Assembly (NCBI GenBank): GCA_945861095.1
Contig: CAMATI010000024.1
Location: forward strand, 1-32,843
Direction: 5' to 3'
DNA length: 32,843 bases
DNA from: Asaia bogorensis
GTDB lineage: Bacteria; Pseudomonadota; Alphaproteobacteria; Acetobacterales; Acetobacteraceae
Shown here: one piece after another, positions 8,309 to 15,524 of the stretch
Layout of the letters: every line of letters begins with the position of its first letter
Position numbering within the stretch: the stretch's first letter is position 1
Position numbers and translations under genes: made by a program
The notes under the pieces: generated by a model
Seen by the model: the letters and a program-made list of their open reading frames with translations, nothing else
The model's database searches: none
What the model was told of the DNA's origin: nothing

Positions 8309-9118
8309 ATGTGCCTCTGTCACTCCTTTCATGCGCCGTTCCGTGCCGACCGGCGTCGCGCCCTCGGCGGACTGGCGGCGACCGCCGCGGCCGCACCGCT
8401 TCTGGCCGGCTGCGATGGCGACGAATGGGTGATCAATCTGGTGCCGGACGGCCAGATCCAGGCCATGAGTCTGCAAGCCTGGGACCAGATCCGCGCGCGC
8501 ACACCGGTCAGCCAGGATGAGCGGCGGCAGACCATCGTCCGGTCGATCGCCGACCGATTGCTGCGCGCCGACGGCCATGACCCGTCCACCTGGCAGGTGG
8601 TGCTGTTCGCCAGTCCCCAGGTCAACGCCTTCGCCTTGCCAGGCCGACGCATCGGCGTGTTCGAGGGCATGTTCCGGGTCGCCGAGAACCCGCATCAGCT
8701 TGCCGCGGTAGTGGGGCACGAGATCGGCCATGTCACCGCCCGCCACTCGCAAAGCCGCATGAACGCTCAGGCGTGGAAGAATCTGGGGTTGCAGGTCGTC
8801 AACGTTGCCCTGGGCATAAGCAATGTCCGTTACGCCAACGAGATTGCCGCCGTGCTCGGTGTCGGGGCGGATTTCGGACTGTTGCTGCCCTATTCCCGCA
8901 ATCAGGAATTGCAGGCGGATCGTCTGGGGCTTTTCACCATGGCGATGGCCGGGTTCGATCCATCCCAGGCCCCGGTTCTGTGGCAGCGCATGGACGCGAT
9001 GCTGCCGCAGCGTGGCCCGACCTTCCTGGCGACTCACCCGGCGCCCACCACCCGGATTCAGGAGTTGGAAGCGCTGGTTCCGCAAGCGCGCCTCCGGATG
9101 CCGAAACAACCGGCCTGA
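8309..9118 (+). CDS. M48-family metalloprotease lipoprotein
   Basis: A 269-residue zinc metalloprotease of the M48 (Oma1/BepA-like) group. The N-terminus has a twin-arginine-like RRRALGGLAATAAAAP stretch ending in the lipobox LAGC, with Cys35 as lipidation site, so it should be anchored in the envelope facing the periplasm. The zinc motif HEIGH is at residues 137-141, and a third ligand is supplied by the Glu in NQELQADRLG. Relatives degrade misfolded outer-membrane or periplasmic proteins. The start is uncertain: ATG 8309 is used, ATG 8297 is 4 codons upstream in frame, and neither has a strong ribosome binding site. It is 140 bases after the ATPase cassette and probably independent of it. 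Confidence 0.85.
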   Translation: MCLCHSFHAPFRADRRRALGGLAATAAAAPLLAGCDGDEWVINLVPDGQIQAMSLQAWDQIRARTPVSQDERRQTIVRSIADRLLRADGHDPSTWQVVLFASPQVNAFALPGRRIGVFEGMFRVAENPHQLAAVVGHEIGHVTARHSQSRMNAQAWKNLGLQVVNVALGISNVRYANEIAAVLGVGADFGLLLPYSRNQELQADRLGLFTMAMAGFDPSQAPVLWQRMDAMLPQRGPTFLATHPAPTTRIQELEALVPQARLRMPKQPA

Positions 9119-9381
9119 GGCGACGGACACCGTCACGGCACGCAAATCCCCGTGTGACACCAGAGAGCCAGCGTAGGCTGATCGCCCTCGCCAGAAAGCA
9201 ACCGCTCCGGCTGTCGCACGAGGCATAGTGGCGGGCAGGGGCGCCCTTTACGTGCGGACGGGAACCGAACGCAACCCGCCAAACGCAACTTCATGTGTAA
9301 CGATGCCGCAATCCATCAGAAGCGATACTCCGGCTTCCGTGGCGTCATGGCGAACCCCGCCCGCCCGAACAGGATTGATGC

Positions 9382-10302
9382 ATGGCGCTGCGCCCGTCCG
9401 ACGTACTGGGTCTTGCCATCGGTTTCATGCTCGGTGGGGTCGGTCTGCTATGGTTCGCGCCACTGTTGCTCGCACCCCGCATCGGGACCGAGGAACCACG
9501 TCCGACGCCGGTAATCGCCTTGGCGCCGACGGTGCAGCGGCCCTCGGCCGTGGCGCCGGTGCACACTCGCCCGCCGGTCGTGATCGCTCCAGCGCCACCG
9601 GCAGTCCAGGCGACGGCGCCGAACCTGCCGGCGGTCGTGTATCCGACCCGGCCGCAGGAGGGCATGGGGTTCAGCGGGACCGGCTTCTTCATCGCGGCGG
9701 ACGGACTGATCCTGACCGCCGATCATGTCGCCGGGGACTGCAAACAACGCCGCATCGTCTCCCCACATGTCCCGCTCACCGCGGTCGAGCTGGTGGCGAC
9801 CGATCGAAAGCACGACATCACCTTGCTCCGCGCCCCCCGTCTGCGTGTCCCCGCCATTCTTCCCGTTGCTCGGCCGTCACGCGGCGATGCCAGCGTCCGA
9901 CTGTTCGGCTATCCGACCTCGGGCGACATGCTGGTGCCGACCCAGGCGGACGGCGCGTTGCGGCGACCGTCGATGCCCGGCTCCACCGACCCTTCGATCG
10001 GGCCAAAGGAGTTGGTCTGGTTCGAGGCCAAGACGGTCAGCAAGGGCTTCAGCGGCGGACCGGTCATCGATCAGGATCGGCAGCGCGTCGTCGGCATGGT
10101 GAAGGGCACGTACGATGCTTCCGTGTCTCGGCGCCTGTTCGGCCCGGCGTCGGAAGGCATCGTTATGGGACCGGCATCCGACCGGCTGACCGCGTTCGTG
10201 CAACGGGAAGTGCCGTGGCTGGATGTCGAGAACAACGCGCCCTCGGATCAGCCCTTGACGACCGCCGCGAAAGCGGTCGTCCATGTGCTCTGCTATCGGT
10301 GA
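9382..10302 (+). CDS. Membrane-anchored trypsin-like serine protease
   Basis: A 306-residue protein with an N-terminal transmembrane anchor (about residues 7-31), a Pro/Ala-rich linker (38-90) and a trypsin-like domain. The catalytic residues are visible: His115 in LTADHV, Asp145 in KHDITLL and Ser224 in KGFSGGPV. The oxyanion motif is GFSGGP instead of the commoner GNSGGP. There is no PDZ domain, so it is not a DegP or DegS orthologue. It probably acts at the periplasmic face of the inner membrane, and its substrate is unknown. The ATG at 9382 has AGGA 7 bases upstream; a second ATG at 9378 is out of frame. It sits next to an M48 protease and a PEP-CTERM protein, which suggests a local envelope theme, though no operon is evident. 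Confidence 0.82.
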   Translation: MALRPSDVLGLAIGFMLGGVGLLWFAPLLLAPRIGTEEPRPTPVIALAPTVQRPSAVAPVHTRPPVVIAPAPPAVQATAPNLPAVVYPTRPQEGMGFSGTGFFIAADGLILTADHVAGDCKQRRIVSPHVPLTAVELVATDRKHDITLLRAPRLRVPAILPVARPSRGDASVRLFGYPTSGDMLVPTQADGALRRPSMPGSTDPSIGPKELVWFEAKTVSKGFSGGPVIDQDRQRVVGMVKGTYDASVSRRLFGPASEGIVMGPASDRLTAFVQREVPWLDVENNAPSDQPLTTAAKAVVHVLCYR

Positions 10303-10398
10303 GACACGCGCCATTGAGTGAGACAATGCCGGTCGATCGCACCTGACCGTGCGGCTGGCGCGCGTAGCGAACCCCGCAAGGTGAATGGCCGATAGCAG
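10290..10398. repeat. 10-bp inverted repeat flanking a gene junction
   Basis: CTGCTATCGG at 10290-10299 (inside the end of the protease gene) is exactly inverted as CCGATAGCAG at 10389-10398, just before the ribosome binding site of the beta-helix gene. The arms are 89 bases apart. It could bring the leader of the downstream gene into a hairpin or be chance. No strong promoter or T-rich terminator was recognised in the intervening sequence. Confidence 0.25.
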
Positions 10399-10422
10399 GC
10401 CCATTCTACCGAGGATCGCATT

Positions 10423-11529
10423 ATGCTCCTGACATTCAGGTTGTTGACTTTGGTTGGCTTGCTTACGGGATTGGTGCCCGGATCTGACGCCGCGGTGATT
10501 TCGGTCGGGCTGGGGGCGGAGCCATTCCACACCCTGCAGGATGGAATCAATGCCGCGAACAGCGGAGATACGATCGAGGTCGCGGCTGGCACGTATTCCG
10601 GCGCGGCTGCCGTTGCTACAATCGGGACCGGGAAATCCGGCCTGACCATCAAGGGTGTCGGCGGCCCGGTGGTGCTGGATGCCGCCGGTTATTCGATCCC
10701 GAACGGCAAGGCGATTTTCGTTATCCAGGGGGCGGGCGTCACCGTCCAGGATATCGGGTTTTCCAACGCCGCAGTGCCGGACAACAACGGCGCCGGCATT
10801 CGGTTAGAGGCAACCGGAGCGTTCACCTGCATCGGGTGCTCCTTTACCGGCAACCAGGACGGTATCCTCACCTATCACAATCTCGCGACCAGCCTGTTCG
10901 TGATGAACTCCTTCTTCACCAACAACGGCGCCTGCGACGGGTTCTCCCACGGCATCTACGCAGGGGCAATCGGCGCGGTTTCCGTCTCTGGCAGCACGTT
11001 TTCCGGCACTTGCATCGGCCATGATATTAAAAGCCGAGCGGCGACGACGACGGTGATGGATAATTGCCTGTCGTGCGATTATGCGGGGAGCGCCAGCTAT
11101 CAGGTCGAACTGCCGGCTGGCGGGGTCGGGATCATTTCCGGCAACGTGCTGGGCAAGGCGCCGCAAGCGGACAACGACCATTTCATCGCCTATTCCGCGG
11201 AATGCCTGGACTGCTACAGCGTCAATGCACTGTCGGTTTTTGGGAATACGTTCAACAATCCGGGCTCGTTCAAATGGGAACCGGGCGTGCTGGACCAGGC
11301 GAGGCTGTTGATCAATTTTTCGGATGTTGTCGCCCAGGTGTCCGACAACACGACGTGCGGGTTGATACCTGGGCTTGTCGTCGGACCGGCCAACCTGTCC
11401 AACAATGTCGCGACCACGTCCTGCCGCAGCGCGGATGTGCCGGAACCGGGTTCCATCGTTCTGTTTTTGCTCGGTGGCACCGTGTTGCTGCTGGTGCAAC
11501 GCCGGGTGCCTGGCCGATGGCAGCGTTAG
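10423..11529 (+). CDS. Right-handed beta-helix protein with PEP-CTERM-type anchor
   Basis: A 368-residue exported protein. A signal peptide covers about residues 1-23. The body consists of short repeated strands (GDTIEVAAGTY, GLTIKGVGG, VTVQDIGFSN, SVSGSTFSG) typical of parallel beta-helix proteins of the pectate-lyase/NosD type. The tail has VPEPGS at 339-344, a hydrophobic helix and a basic end (QRRVPGRWQR), which is the organisation of PEP-CTERM sorting signals recognised by exosortase. Three CxxC pairs are present (CIGC 136-139, CLSC 215-218, CLDC 261-264), unusual for this fold and suggesting disulfides or a metal site. No catalytic residues can be pointed out, so a structural or polysaccharide-binding role is as likely as an enzyme. 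The ATG at 10423 follows GAGGATCGCATT. Confidence 0.8.
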   Translation: MLLTFRLLTLVGLLTGLVPGSDAAVISVGLGAEPFHTLQDGINAANSGDTIEVAAGTYSGAAAVATIGTGKSGLTIKGVGGPVVLDAAGYSIPNGKAIFVIQGAGVTVQDIGFSNAAVPDNNGAGIRLEATGAFTCIGCSFTGNQDGILTYHNLATSLFVMNSFFTNNGACDGFSHGIYAGAIGAVSVSGSTFSGTCIGHDIKSRAATTTVMDNCLSCDYAGSASYQVELPAGGVGIISGNVLGKAPQADNDHFIAYSAECLDCYSVNALSVFGNTFNNPGSFKWEPGVLDQARLLINFSDVVAQVSDNTTCGLIPGLVVGPANLSNNVATTSCRSADVPEPGSIVLFLLGGTVLLLVQRRVPGRWQR

Positions 11530-11632
11530 AGCGGTTTCATCCTGACTGGAAACGGAAAACCGCTCTAACTCTTTGTTTGATCGCATGATTCACACGCTGT
11601 TAAGTTCCGCTCAGCGTGATCATGCTCTAGTC
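11525..11632 (+). repeat. Interspersed ~110-bp repeat, copy A
   Basis: The element opens with a 13-bp perfect inverted repeat (11525-11537 with 11557-11569, arm GTTAGAGCGGTTT) and continues with a conserved block including GATCGCATGATTCAC, ending near CATGCTCTAG. A second copy lies in reverse orientation at 20018-20124 and aligns along its whole length with substitutions. The stop codon of the beta-helix gene (11527-11529) lies inside the first arm. Similar AGAGCGG...CCGCTCT elements are common between genes in alphaproteobacteria. The hairpin may also help terminate the upstream transcript. Confidence 0.75.
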
Positions 11633-11635
11633 TCC

Positions 11636-11709
11636 GCCTCTCCCTGGGTAGAGAGAGAGGCAGGGCAGCGTTCGTCTCTGCCTCTCCCTGGGTAGAGAGA
11701 GGCAGAGAC
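11636..11709. repeat. Two tandem hairpins between convergent genes
   Basis: Two related palindromes share the core GCCTCTCCCTGGGTAGAGA. The first has a 7-bp stem (11636-11642 with 11655-11661). The second has a 13-bp perfect stem (11674-11686 with 11697-11709, arm GTCTCTGCCTCTC). They lie between the convergent beta-helix gene and tctA, and end 8 bases before the tctA stop. They could act as a bidirectional terminator although no T-tract follows, and the duplication suggests a mobile or slippage origin. Confidence 0.6.
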
Positions 11710-11717
11710 GCCCTGGC

Positions 11718-13226
11718 CTACTCCACGAAGGCTTTCTCGCGTGCCTGCCGGATGCTCGGCAATATGATGATGATCAGGAGGACGGCGGCCATGACCAGGA
11801 AGGTCAGGCTGAGCGGACGCTCCACGAACACCATCGGATCACCGCGCGACAGCAGCATGGCGCGCCGCAGGTAGGTCTCCATCATCGGGCCGAGGATAAA
11901 GCCCAGCAGCATCGGCGCCGGCTCACAGTTCAGCTTCACGAACAGGTAGCCGACGAAGCCGAAGAAGGCGATCAGCAGGACCTCTTCCGCGGAGTTGTTC
12001 AGGCTGTAGACGCCGATGCAGCAGAAGAACAGGATCGCGATGGACAGCAGGCGGTAGGGCACCATCAGCATCTTCACCCAGATGCCGACCATCGGCAGGT
12101 TGAAGACGATCAGCATGGCGTTGCCGATCCACATGCTGGCGATCATGCCCCAGAACAGGCCCGGCTTGTCGGTCATGACCTGAGGGCCGGGGATGATGCC
12201 ATGGATCATCATGCCGCCGACCATCATCGCCATGACCGCGTTGGACGGAATGCCGAGGGTCAGCATCGGGATGAAGGAGGTCTGTGCCGCGGCGTTGTTG
12301 GCCGCTTCCGGACCGGCCACGCCCTCGATCGCACCCTTGCCGAACCGGCTTGGGTCCTTGGCCAGTTTCTTCTCGATCGTGTAGGACGCGAAGGATCCCA
12401 GCACGCCGCCGCCGCCGGGCAGCACGCCCAGGATGCTGCCGATGACTGTGCCGCGGAGAATCGCCGGGGTGGCCTGCTTCAACTCGGCTCGACTGGGCAT
12501 CAGGCTGTTGATCTTCGAACTGACCAGTTCCCGGCGTTCGGGATTGGTCAGGTTGTGCATGATCTCGTTGATGCCGAACACGCCCATGGCGATGGGCACG
12601 AAGTTGATGCCGTCGAACAGGATGCCGATGCCGAACGTGTAGCGCAGGTTGCCGGTGTTCACGTCGGTCCCGGCGATGCCCAGCAGCAGGCCCAGGAAGA
12701 TCATCCCGATGGCCTTGATGACCGAGCCATGCGCCATGACCACCGCGGTCACCAGGCCGAGGACCATCAGGGAGCAATAGTCCGCCGGTCCGAACTTCTG
12801 CGCGAACGCGATCAGCGGTGGGGCGGCAATGGCGATCAGCAGGGTGGCCACGCAGCCCGCGAAGAACGATCCGATGGCCGCGATCGCCAGCGCCGTACCC
12901 GCGCGTCCCTGCCGTGCCATCTGGTAGCCGTCCAGACAGGTCACAACCGACGAGCTTTCACCGGGGAGGTTGACCAGGATCGCGGTGGTGGACCCGCCGT
13001 ACTGGGCACCATAGTAGATGCCGGCGAGCATGATCAGCGCGCCTTCGGCCGGCAGGTAATAGGTGACCGGCAGCAGCAGGGCCATGGTGGCGACCGGACC
13101 GACCCCGGGCAACACGCCGATGGCGGTGCCGATGATCGCGCCCATCAGGCACCAGAACAGGTTCTGCAAACCGAAGGCGACGCCGAACCCCAGCGACAGG
13201 TGTTCGAAAAGAAGGTTCAGCTCCAT
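11718..13226 (-). CDS. tctA: Tripartite tricarboxylate transporter large permease TctA
   Basis: A 502-residue integral membrane protein of the TctA family, the large (about 12-helix) permease of a tripartite tricarboxylate transporter. Two conserved glycine/proline motifs are visible: GVLPGVGPVATMALLLP near residue 40 and GVLPGGGGVLGSFASY in the middle. These reflect the internal duplication of the family. It moves a carboxylate delivered by a periplasmic Bug/TctC protein, driven by an ion gradient. The actual substrate cannot be read from sequence; it may be citrate or another organic acid. The start overlaps the stop of tctB by 10 bases (ATGGAGCTGA), so the two permease subunits are translationally coupled. 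Confidence 0.93.
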   Translation of the reverse strand: MELNLLFEHLSLGFGVAFGLQNLFWCLMGAIIGTAIGVLPGVGPVATMALLLPVTYYLPAEGALIMLAGIYYGAQYGGSTTAILVNLPGESSSVVTCLDGYQMARQGRAGTALAIAAIGSFFAGCVATLLIAIAAPPLIAFAQKFGPADYCSLMVLGLVTAVVMAHGSVIKAIGMIFLGLLLGIAGTDVNTGNLRYTFGIGILFDGINFVPIAMGVFGINEIMHNLTNPERRELVSSKINSLMPSRAELKQATPAILRGTVIGSILGVLPGGGGVLGSFASYTIEKKLAKDPSRFGKGAIEGVAGPEAANNAAAQTSFIPMLTLGIPSNAVMAMMVGGMMIHGIIPGPQVMTDKPGLFWGMIASMWIGNAMLIVFNLPMVGIWVKMLMVPYRLLSIAILFFCCIGVYSLNNSAEEVLLIAFFGFVGYLFVKLNCEPAPMLLGFILGPMMETYLRRAMLLSRGDPMVFVERPLSLTFLVMAAVLLIIIILPSIRQAREKAFVE

Positions 13227-13699
13227 GGGAACACCTTGATCGGCATACCGAGGCCGAAAATGAACATGGCAACGGCCAGAACGATCAGGATGGCCGAGAA
13301 GAGCGAAAACTGGCGAAGCGTATGGCCCTCACCGGCCAAGGCGCCCAGGACCATCAGCACGGCCATGCTGATGATCAGACCCGCGGGCTCGATGAGGACG
13401 GCGAACATCGCCGCGGCCAGTCCGATCAGCAATACCGGGCGCCAGGCCCAGCGGCCCATGCTCTCTCCGGGGACGATCAGTCCCTTGACGAAGACGATGG
13501 CGCCGATGATCACCAGACCCCAGCACAGTATGTATGGGAACACGCCGGTGCCGAGCCGCACGGGACTACCCATTGGGTAGTCCCTGCCGACCCAGAGGCC
13601 CAGACATCCAATTCCCAAAAACATCAGCCCGCACAGCAGGTCCTGGGGTCCTTTCAAGAAGCCCCCTCCTGCGGCCGGCCGCGGTGACCCGCTGGCCAT
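13217..13699 (-). CDS. tctB: Tripartite tricarboxylate transporter small permease TctB
   Basis: A 160-residue membrane protein of the TctB family with about four transmembrane segments, beginning at LLCGLMFLGIGCLGLWVG and ending with AILIVLAVAMFIFGLG. It forms the inner-membrane complex with TctA. The ATG at 13699 is preferred over the in-frame ATG at 13780 because AGGGGG lies about 8 bases before it and the upstream 27 residues have no family character. The order tctB-tctA is the usual one. The operon is divergent from a tctC-type gene at 13809, with 109 bases between the two starts. Confidence 0.9.
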   Translation of the reverse strand: MASGSPRPAAGGGFLKGPQDLLCGLMFLGIGCLGLWVGRDYPMGSPVRLGTGVFPYILCWGLVIIGAIVFVKGLIVPGESMGRWAWRPVLLIGLAAAMFAVLIEPAGLIISMAVLMVLGALAGEGHTLRQFSLFSAILIVLAVAMFIFGLGMPIKVFPWS

Positions 13700-13808
13700 T
13701 CTCGTTTCCCCCTGTCCCAAGACTCGTGAAGCTTGCCGAAAACCGTGCAAGCGGCGACACTCGCCTTCATAAGGACACAAGGTGGCTGTCGTCCAGGGAG
13801 GTTATGCC
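13700..13808. promoter_or_regulatory. Divergent tctBA / tctC control region
   Basis: This 109-base spacer must hold promoters for both directions. A short palindrome, GCTTGC at 13731-13736 and GCAAGC at 13747-13752 with a 10-base spacer, is a candidate operator. A ribosome binding site GGGAGG lies at 13796-13801 for tctC. No regulator gene is adjacent and no strong sigma-70 match was recognised. The operator call is a guess based on symmetry. Confidence 0.3.
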
Positions 13809-14786
13809 ATGAGTCATTTCAAGGGGTTGTTCGGAGGTATTTTTGCGGGGGTGTTGGCCGCCATTATGGCGTTTTCCGGTCCGGCCGTGGCGCAGTCGTG
13901 GCCGAACCGCCCGGTCAAGCTGATCGTTCCCTATGCACCGGGCGGGGCGACAGACGTCATGGCGCGCCCGTGGGCGGACAAGCTGACCCAGGCCTATGGC
14001 CATCCCTTCGTGATCGACAATCGCGGTGGCGCATCGGGCGCGATCGGGACGGAGGCGGCGGCCCGGGCCGCGCCCGATGGCTACACGTTCCTTTTTACCC
14101 CCGGCGCGACGCTGACCGTCCTGCCGCAACTGCGGAAGCTGAACTACGACCCGGCGAAGGACCTGATCCCGGTCGCTCGCGTGGGCGATCTGGTCTGCGG
14201 CTTTGTCATCGTGCCGTCGCTTGGCATCAACTCTATCAAGGAACTGGTTGACTACGCCAAGAAGAACCCCGGCAAGCTGGCCTATGGATCGGCCGGGCTG
14301 GGCACGTATTCGCAGATGCGGATTGAGATGCTGAAGATGCGTGCCGGGATCGACATTCTGCATGTGCCGTATCGGGGCAGCGCGGACGCAATGAACGATC
14401 TGCTGGCGGGCAACGTGCAACTGATGAACGAAATCAACGTGATCCCGCATGTTCGCGCCGGGAAGTTGAAGCTGCTCAACATCAACTACAGCACGCGCCA
14501 CCCGGACTTCCCGGACGTGCCGACACTGACAGAGCAGGGCTACCCGGACACGGACCTGTCGATCCAATACACGATCCAGGCCCCGGCCGGCACGCCGAAG
14601 GAGATCATCAACGCCTTCAACCAGAAGATCGTGGAGATCGCCAAGACTCCGGACATGATCGCCAGAATGCAGTCGATCAATGTCATAGTGCCGATCGAGA
14701 CGCCGGAGCAGACGGCCGCCAGTCAGGCCAAGGCGTTCCAGGAGAACGGCAAGCTGATCGTCGAGGCAAAGATCAGCATGGATTGA
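13809..14786 (+). CDS. Bug/TctC-type periplasmic solute-binding protein
   Basis: A 325-residue periplasmic binding protein of the Bug (TctC) family. A signal peptide ends at AVA before QSWP, and the mature start WPNRPVKLIVPYAPGGATD is the family hallmark that carries the first carboxylate-binding loop. The second loop corresponds to the segment with YGSAGLGTYSQ. It captures a carboxylated solute and hands it to TctAB; being divergently transcribed from tctBA it is the natural partner. The start at 13809 is supported by GGGAGG 7 bases upstream. Bug substrates vary widely (organic acids, amino acids, nicotinate), so the ligand is open. Confidence 0.92.
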   Translation: MSHFKGLFGGIFAGVLAAIMAFSGPAVAQSWPNRPVKLIVPYAPGGATDVMARPWADKLTQAYGHPFVIDNRGGASGAIGTEAAARAAPDGYTFLFTPGATLTVLPQLRKLNYDPAKDLIPVARVGDLVCGFVIVPSLGINSIKELVDYAKKNPGKLAYGSAGLGTYSQMRIEMLKMRAGIDILHVPYRGSADAMNDLLAGNVQLMNEINVIPHVRAGKLKLLNINYSTRHPDFPDVPTLTEQGYPDTDLSIQYTIQAPAGTPKEIINAFNQKIVEIAKTPDMIARMQSINVIVPIETPEQTAASQAKAFQENGKLIVEAKISMD

Positions 14787-14921
14787 CCGCTGCGACCGCT
14801 GCTGGGCGCACCGCGGGCGATGGCAGGTCTTTCATGGTGCCTGCCGTCGTGACCAGCGTGACCTTGACCAACTTTCCGCGATCGCTTCATCACCCGCAAC
14901 CGCATACCGTGCCGGAAAGCC

Positions 14922-15173
14922 ATGAACGTCGCGCTGCTGTTGGATCTGACCGGAACACTAACCGCTCTCGCCGCCGCATGGTTGTGGCTGGTGGCCAGTG
15001 GCCGGCGGGTGCGCAGGGTCAGCCATCACGAGACCCTGGATGCGGCGGATATCAACCGCATCGTGACCGCCATAAACCGCTCCGCCGCGCTGAACCGGCG
15101 GGCGGCCCAGGCGGCCAGTCTATCGGCATTGGCCGTCGCGTTGCGGTTTATACTCGATATGGTGCCGAGCTAG
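14922..15173 (+). CDS. Small hypothetical membrane protein
   Basis: An 83-residue protein with a hydrophobic N-terminal segment (about residues 4-25, LLLDLTGTLTALAAAWLWLV) and a second at the C-terminus (about 62-80). A hydrophilic stretch with RRVRRVSHHETLDAADINR lies between them. I do not recognise the family. The ATG at 14922 follows CCGGAAAGCC, a modest ribosome binding site. It is 135 bases after tctC on the same strand and is followed by a strong hairpin, which supports a real transcript. It could be a small membrane-associated accessory protein. Confidence 0.5.
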   Translation: MNVALLLDLTGTLTALAAAWLWLVASGRRVRRVSHHETLDAADINRIVTAINRSAALNRRAAQAASLSALAVALRFILDMVPS

Positions 15174-15214
15174 TATCAGCCGGCGGACCTATCTACTCGC
15201 TGGGGGGTGGATAT

Positions 15215-15246
15215 CAGTCATGGCGGCTCTGGGGCCGCCATGACTG
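15215..15246. terminator. Hairpin between convergent genes
   Basis: A 13-bp perfect stem (15215-15227 with 15234-15246, arm CAGTCATGGCGGC) closes a 6-base loop TCTGGG. It sits between the plus-strand small membrane protein and the minus-strand pheT tail and could end transcription from both sides. There is no T-tract on either strand, so intrinsic termination is uncertain. Confidence 0.5.
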
Positions 15247-15401
15247 AGTTGCAGTGCCGATGGGTTTTTGTCTCGAATTGGTATATGGCCGGCGCCCCGT
15301 CGCCTGGGCCTGGATTGCGCCGCGGATCGTCTGTTCGGCACAGGGGAGTTTGGTGATCGGATGAAGGAACCGGTCAGGCGGGCTGTCGCCATGCACGTCG
15401 C

Positions 15402-15524
15402 TCAGAATGCCAGGGGGACAATGGCGTTCAGATGCTGGGTCGACAGGTTGATATAGGGCGCCTGCTCCACCGGACCGACGAAATTTTGATACCAGGTCCG
15501 CGATGGCATCCCGATATCGGTCAT
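15402..15524 (-). CDS. Possible 40-residue protein overlapping the pheT stop
   Basis: The minus-strand ATG at 15524 overlaps the pheT TGA (ATGA at 15521-15524), the classic arrangement for translational coupling. The frame runs 40 codons to a TGA at 15402-15404. The peptide begins MTDIGMPSRTWYQNF and ends LNAIVPLAF; its composition (Trp, Tyr, Gln, Asn, moderate hydrophobicity) is protein-like and unlike the Arg-rich shadows common in this DNA. I do not recognise a family. It may be a real small protein translated after PheT, or the remnant N-terminus of a longer gene. Confidence 0.4.
   Translation of the reverse strand: MTDIGMPSRTWYQNFVGPVEQAPYINLSTQHLNAIVPLAF

Noticed and set aside
11636..11709. 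CRISPR array
   Set aside because: Only two palindromic units with unequal spacing and no cas genes.
12201..13580. A 459-codon plus-strand frame opposite tctA and tctB
   Set aside because: Antisense to membrane proteins whose hydrophobic codons give a hydrophilic, Asp/Gly/Gln/His-rich mirror. No domain is seen.
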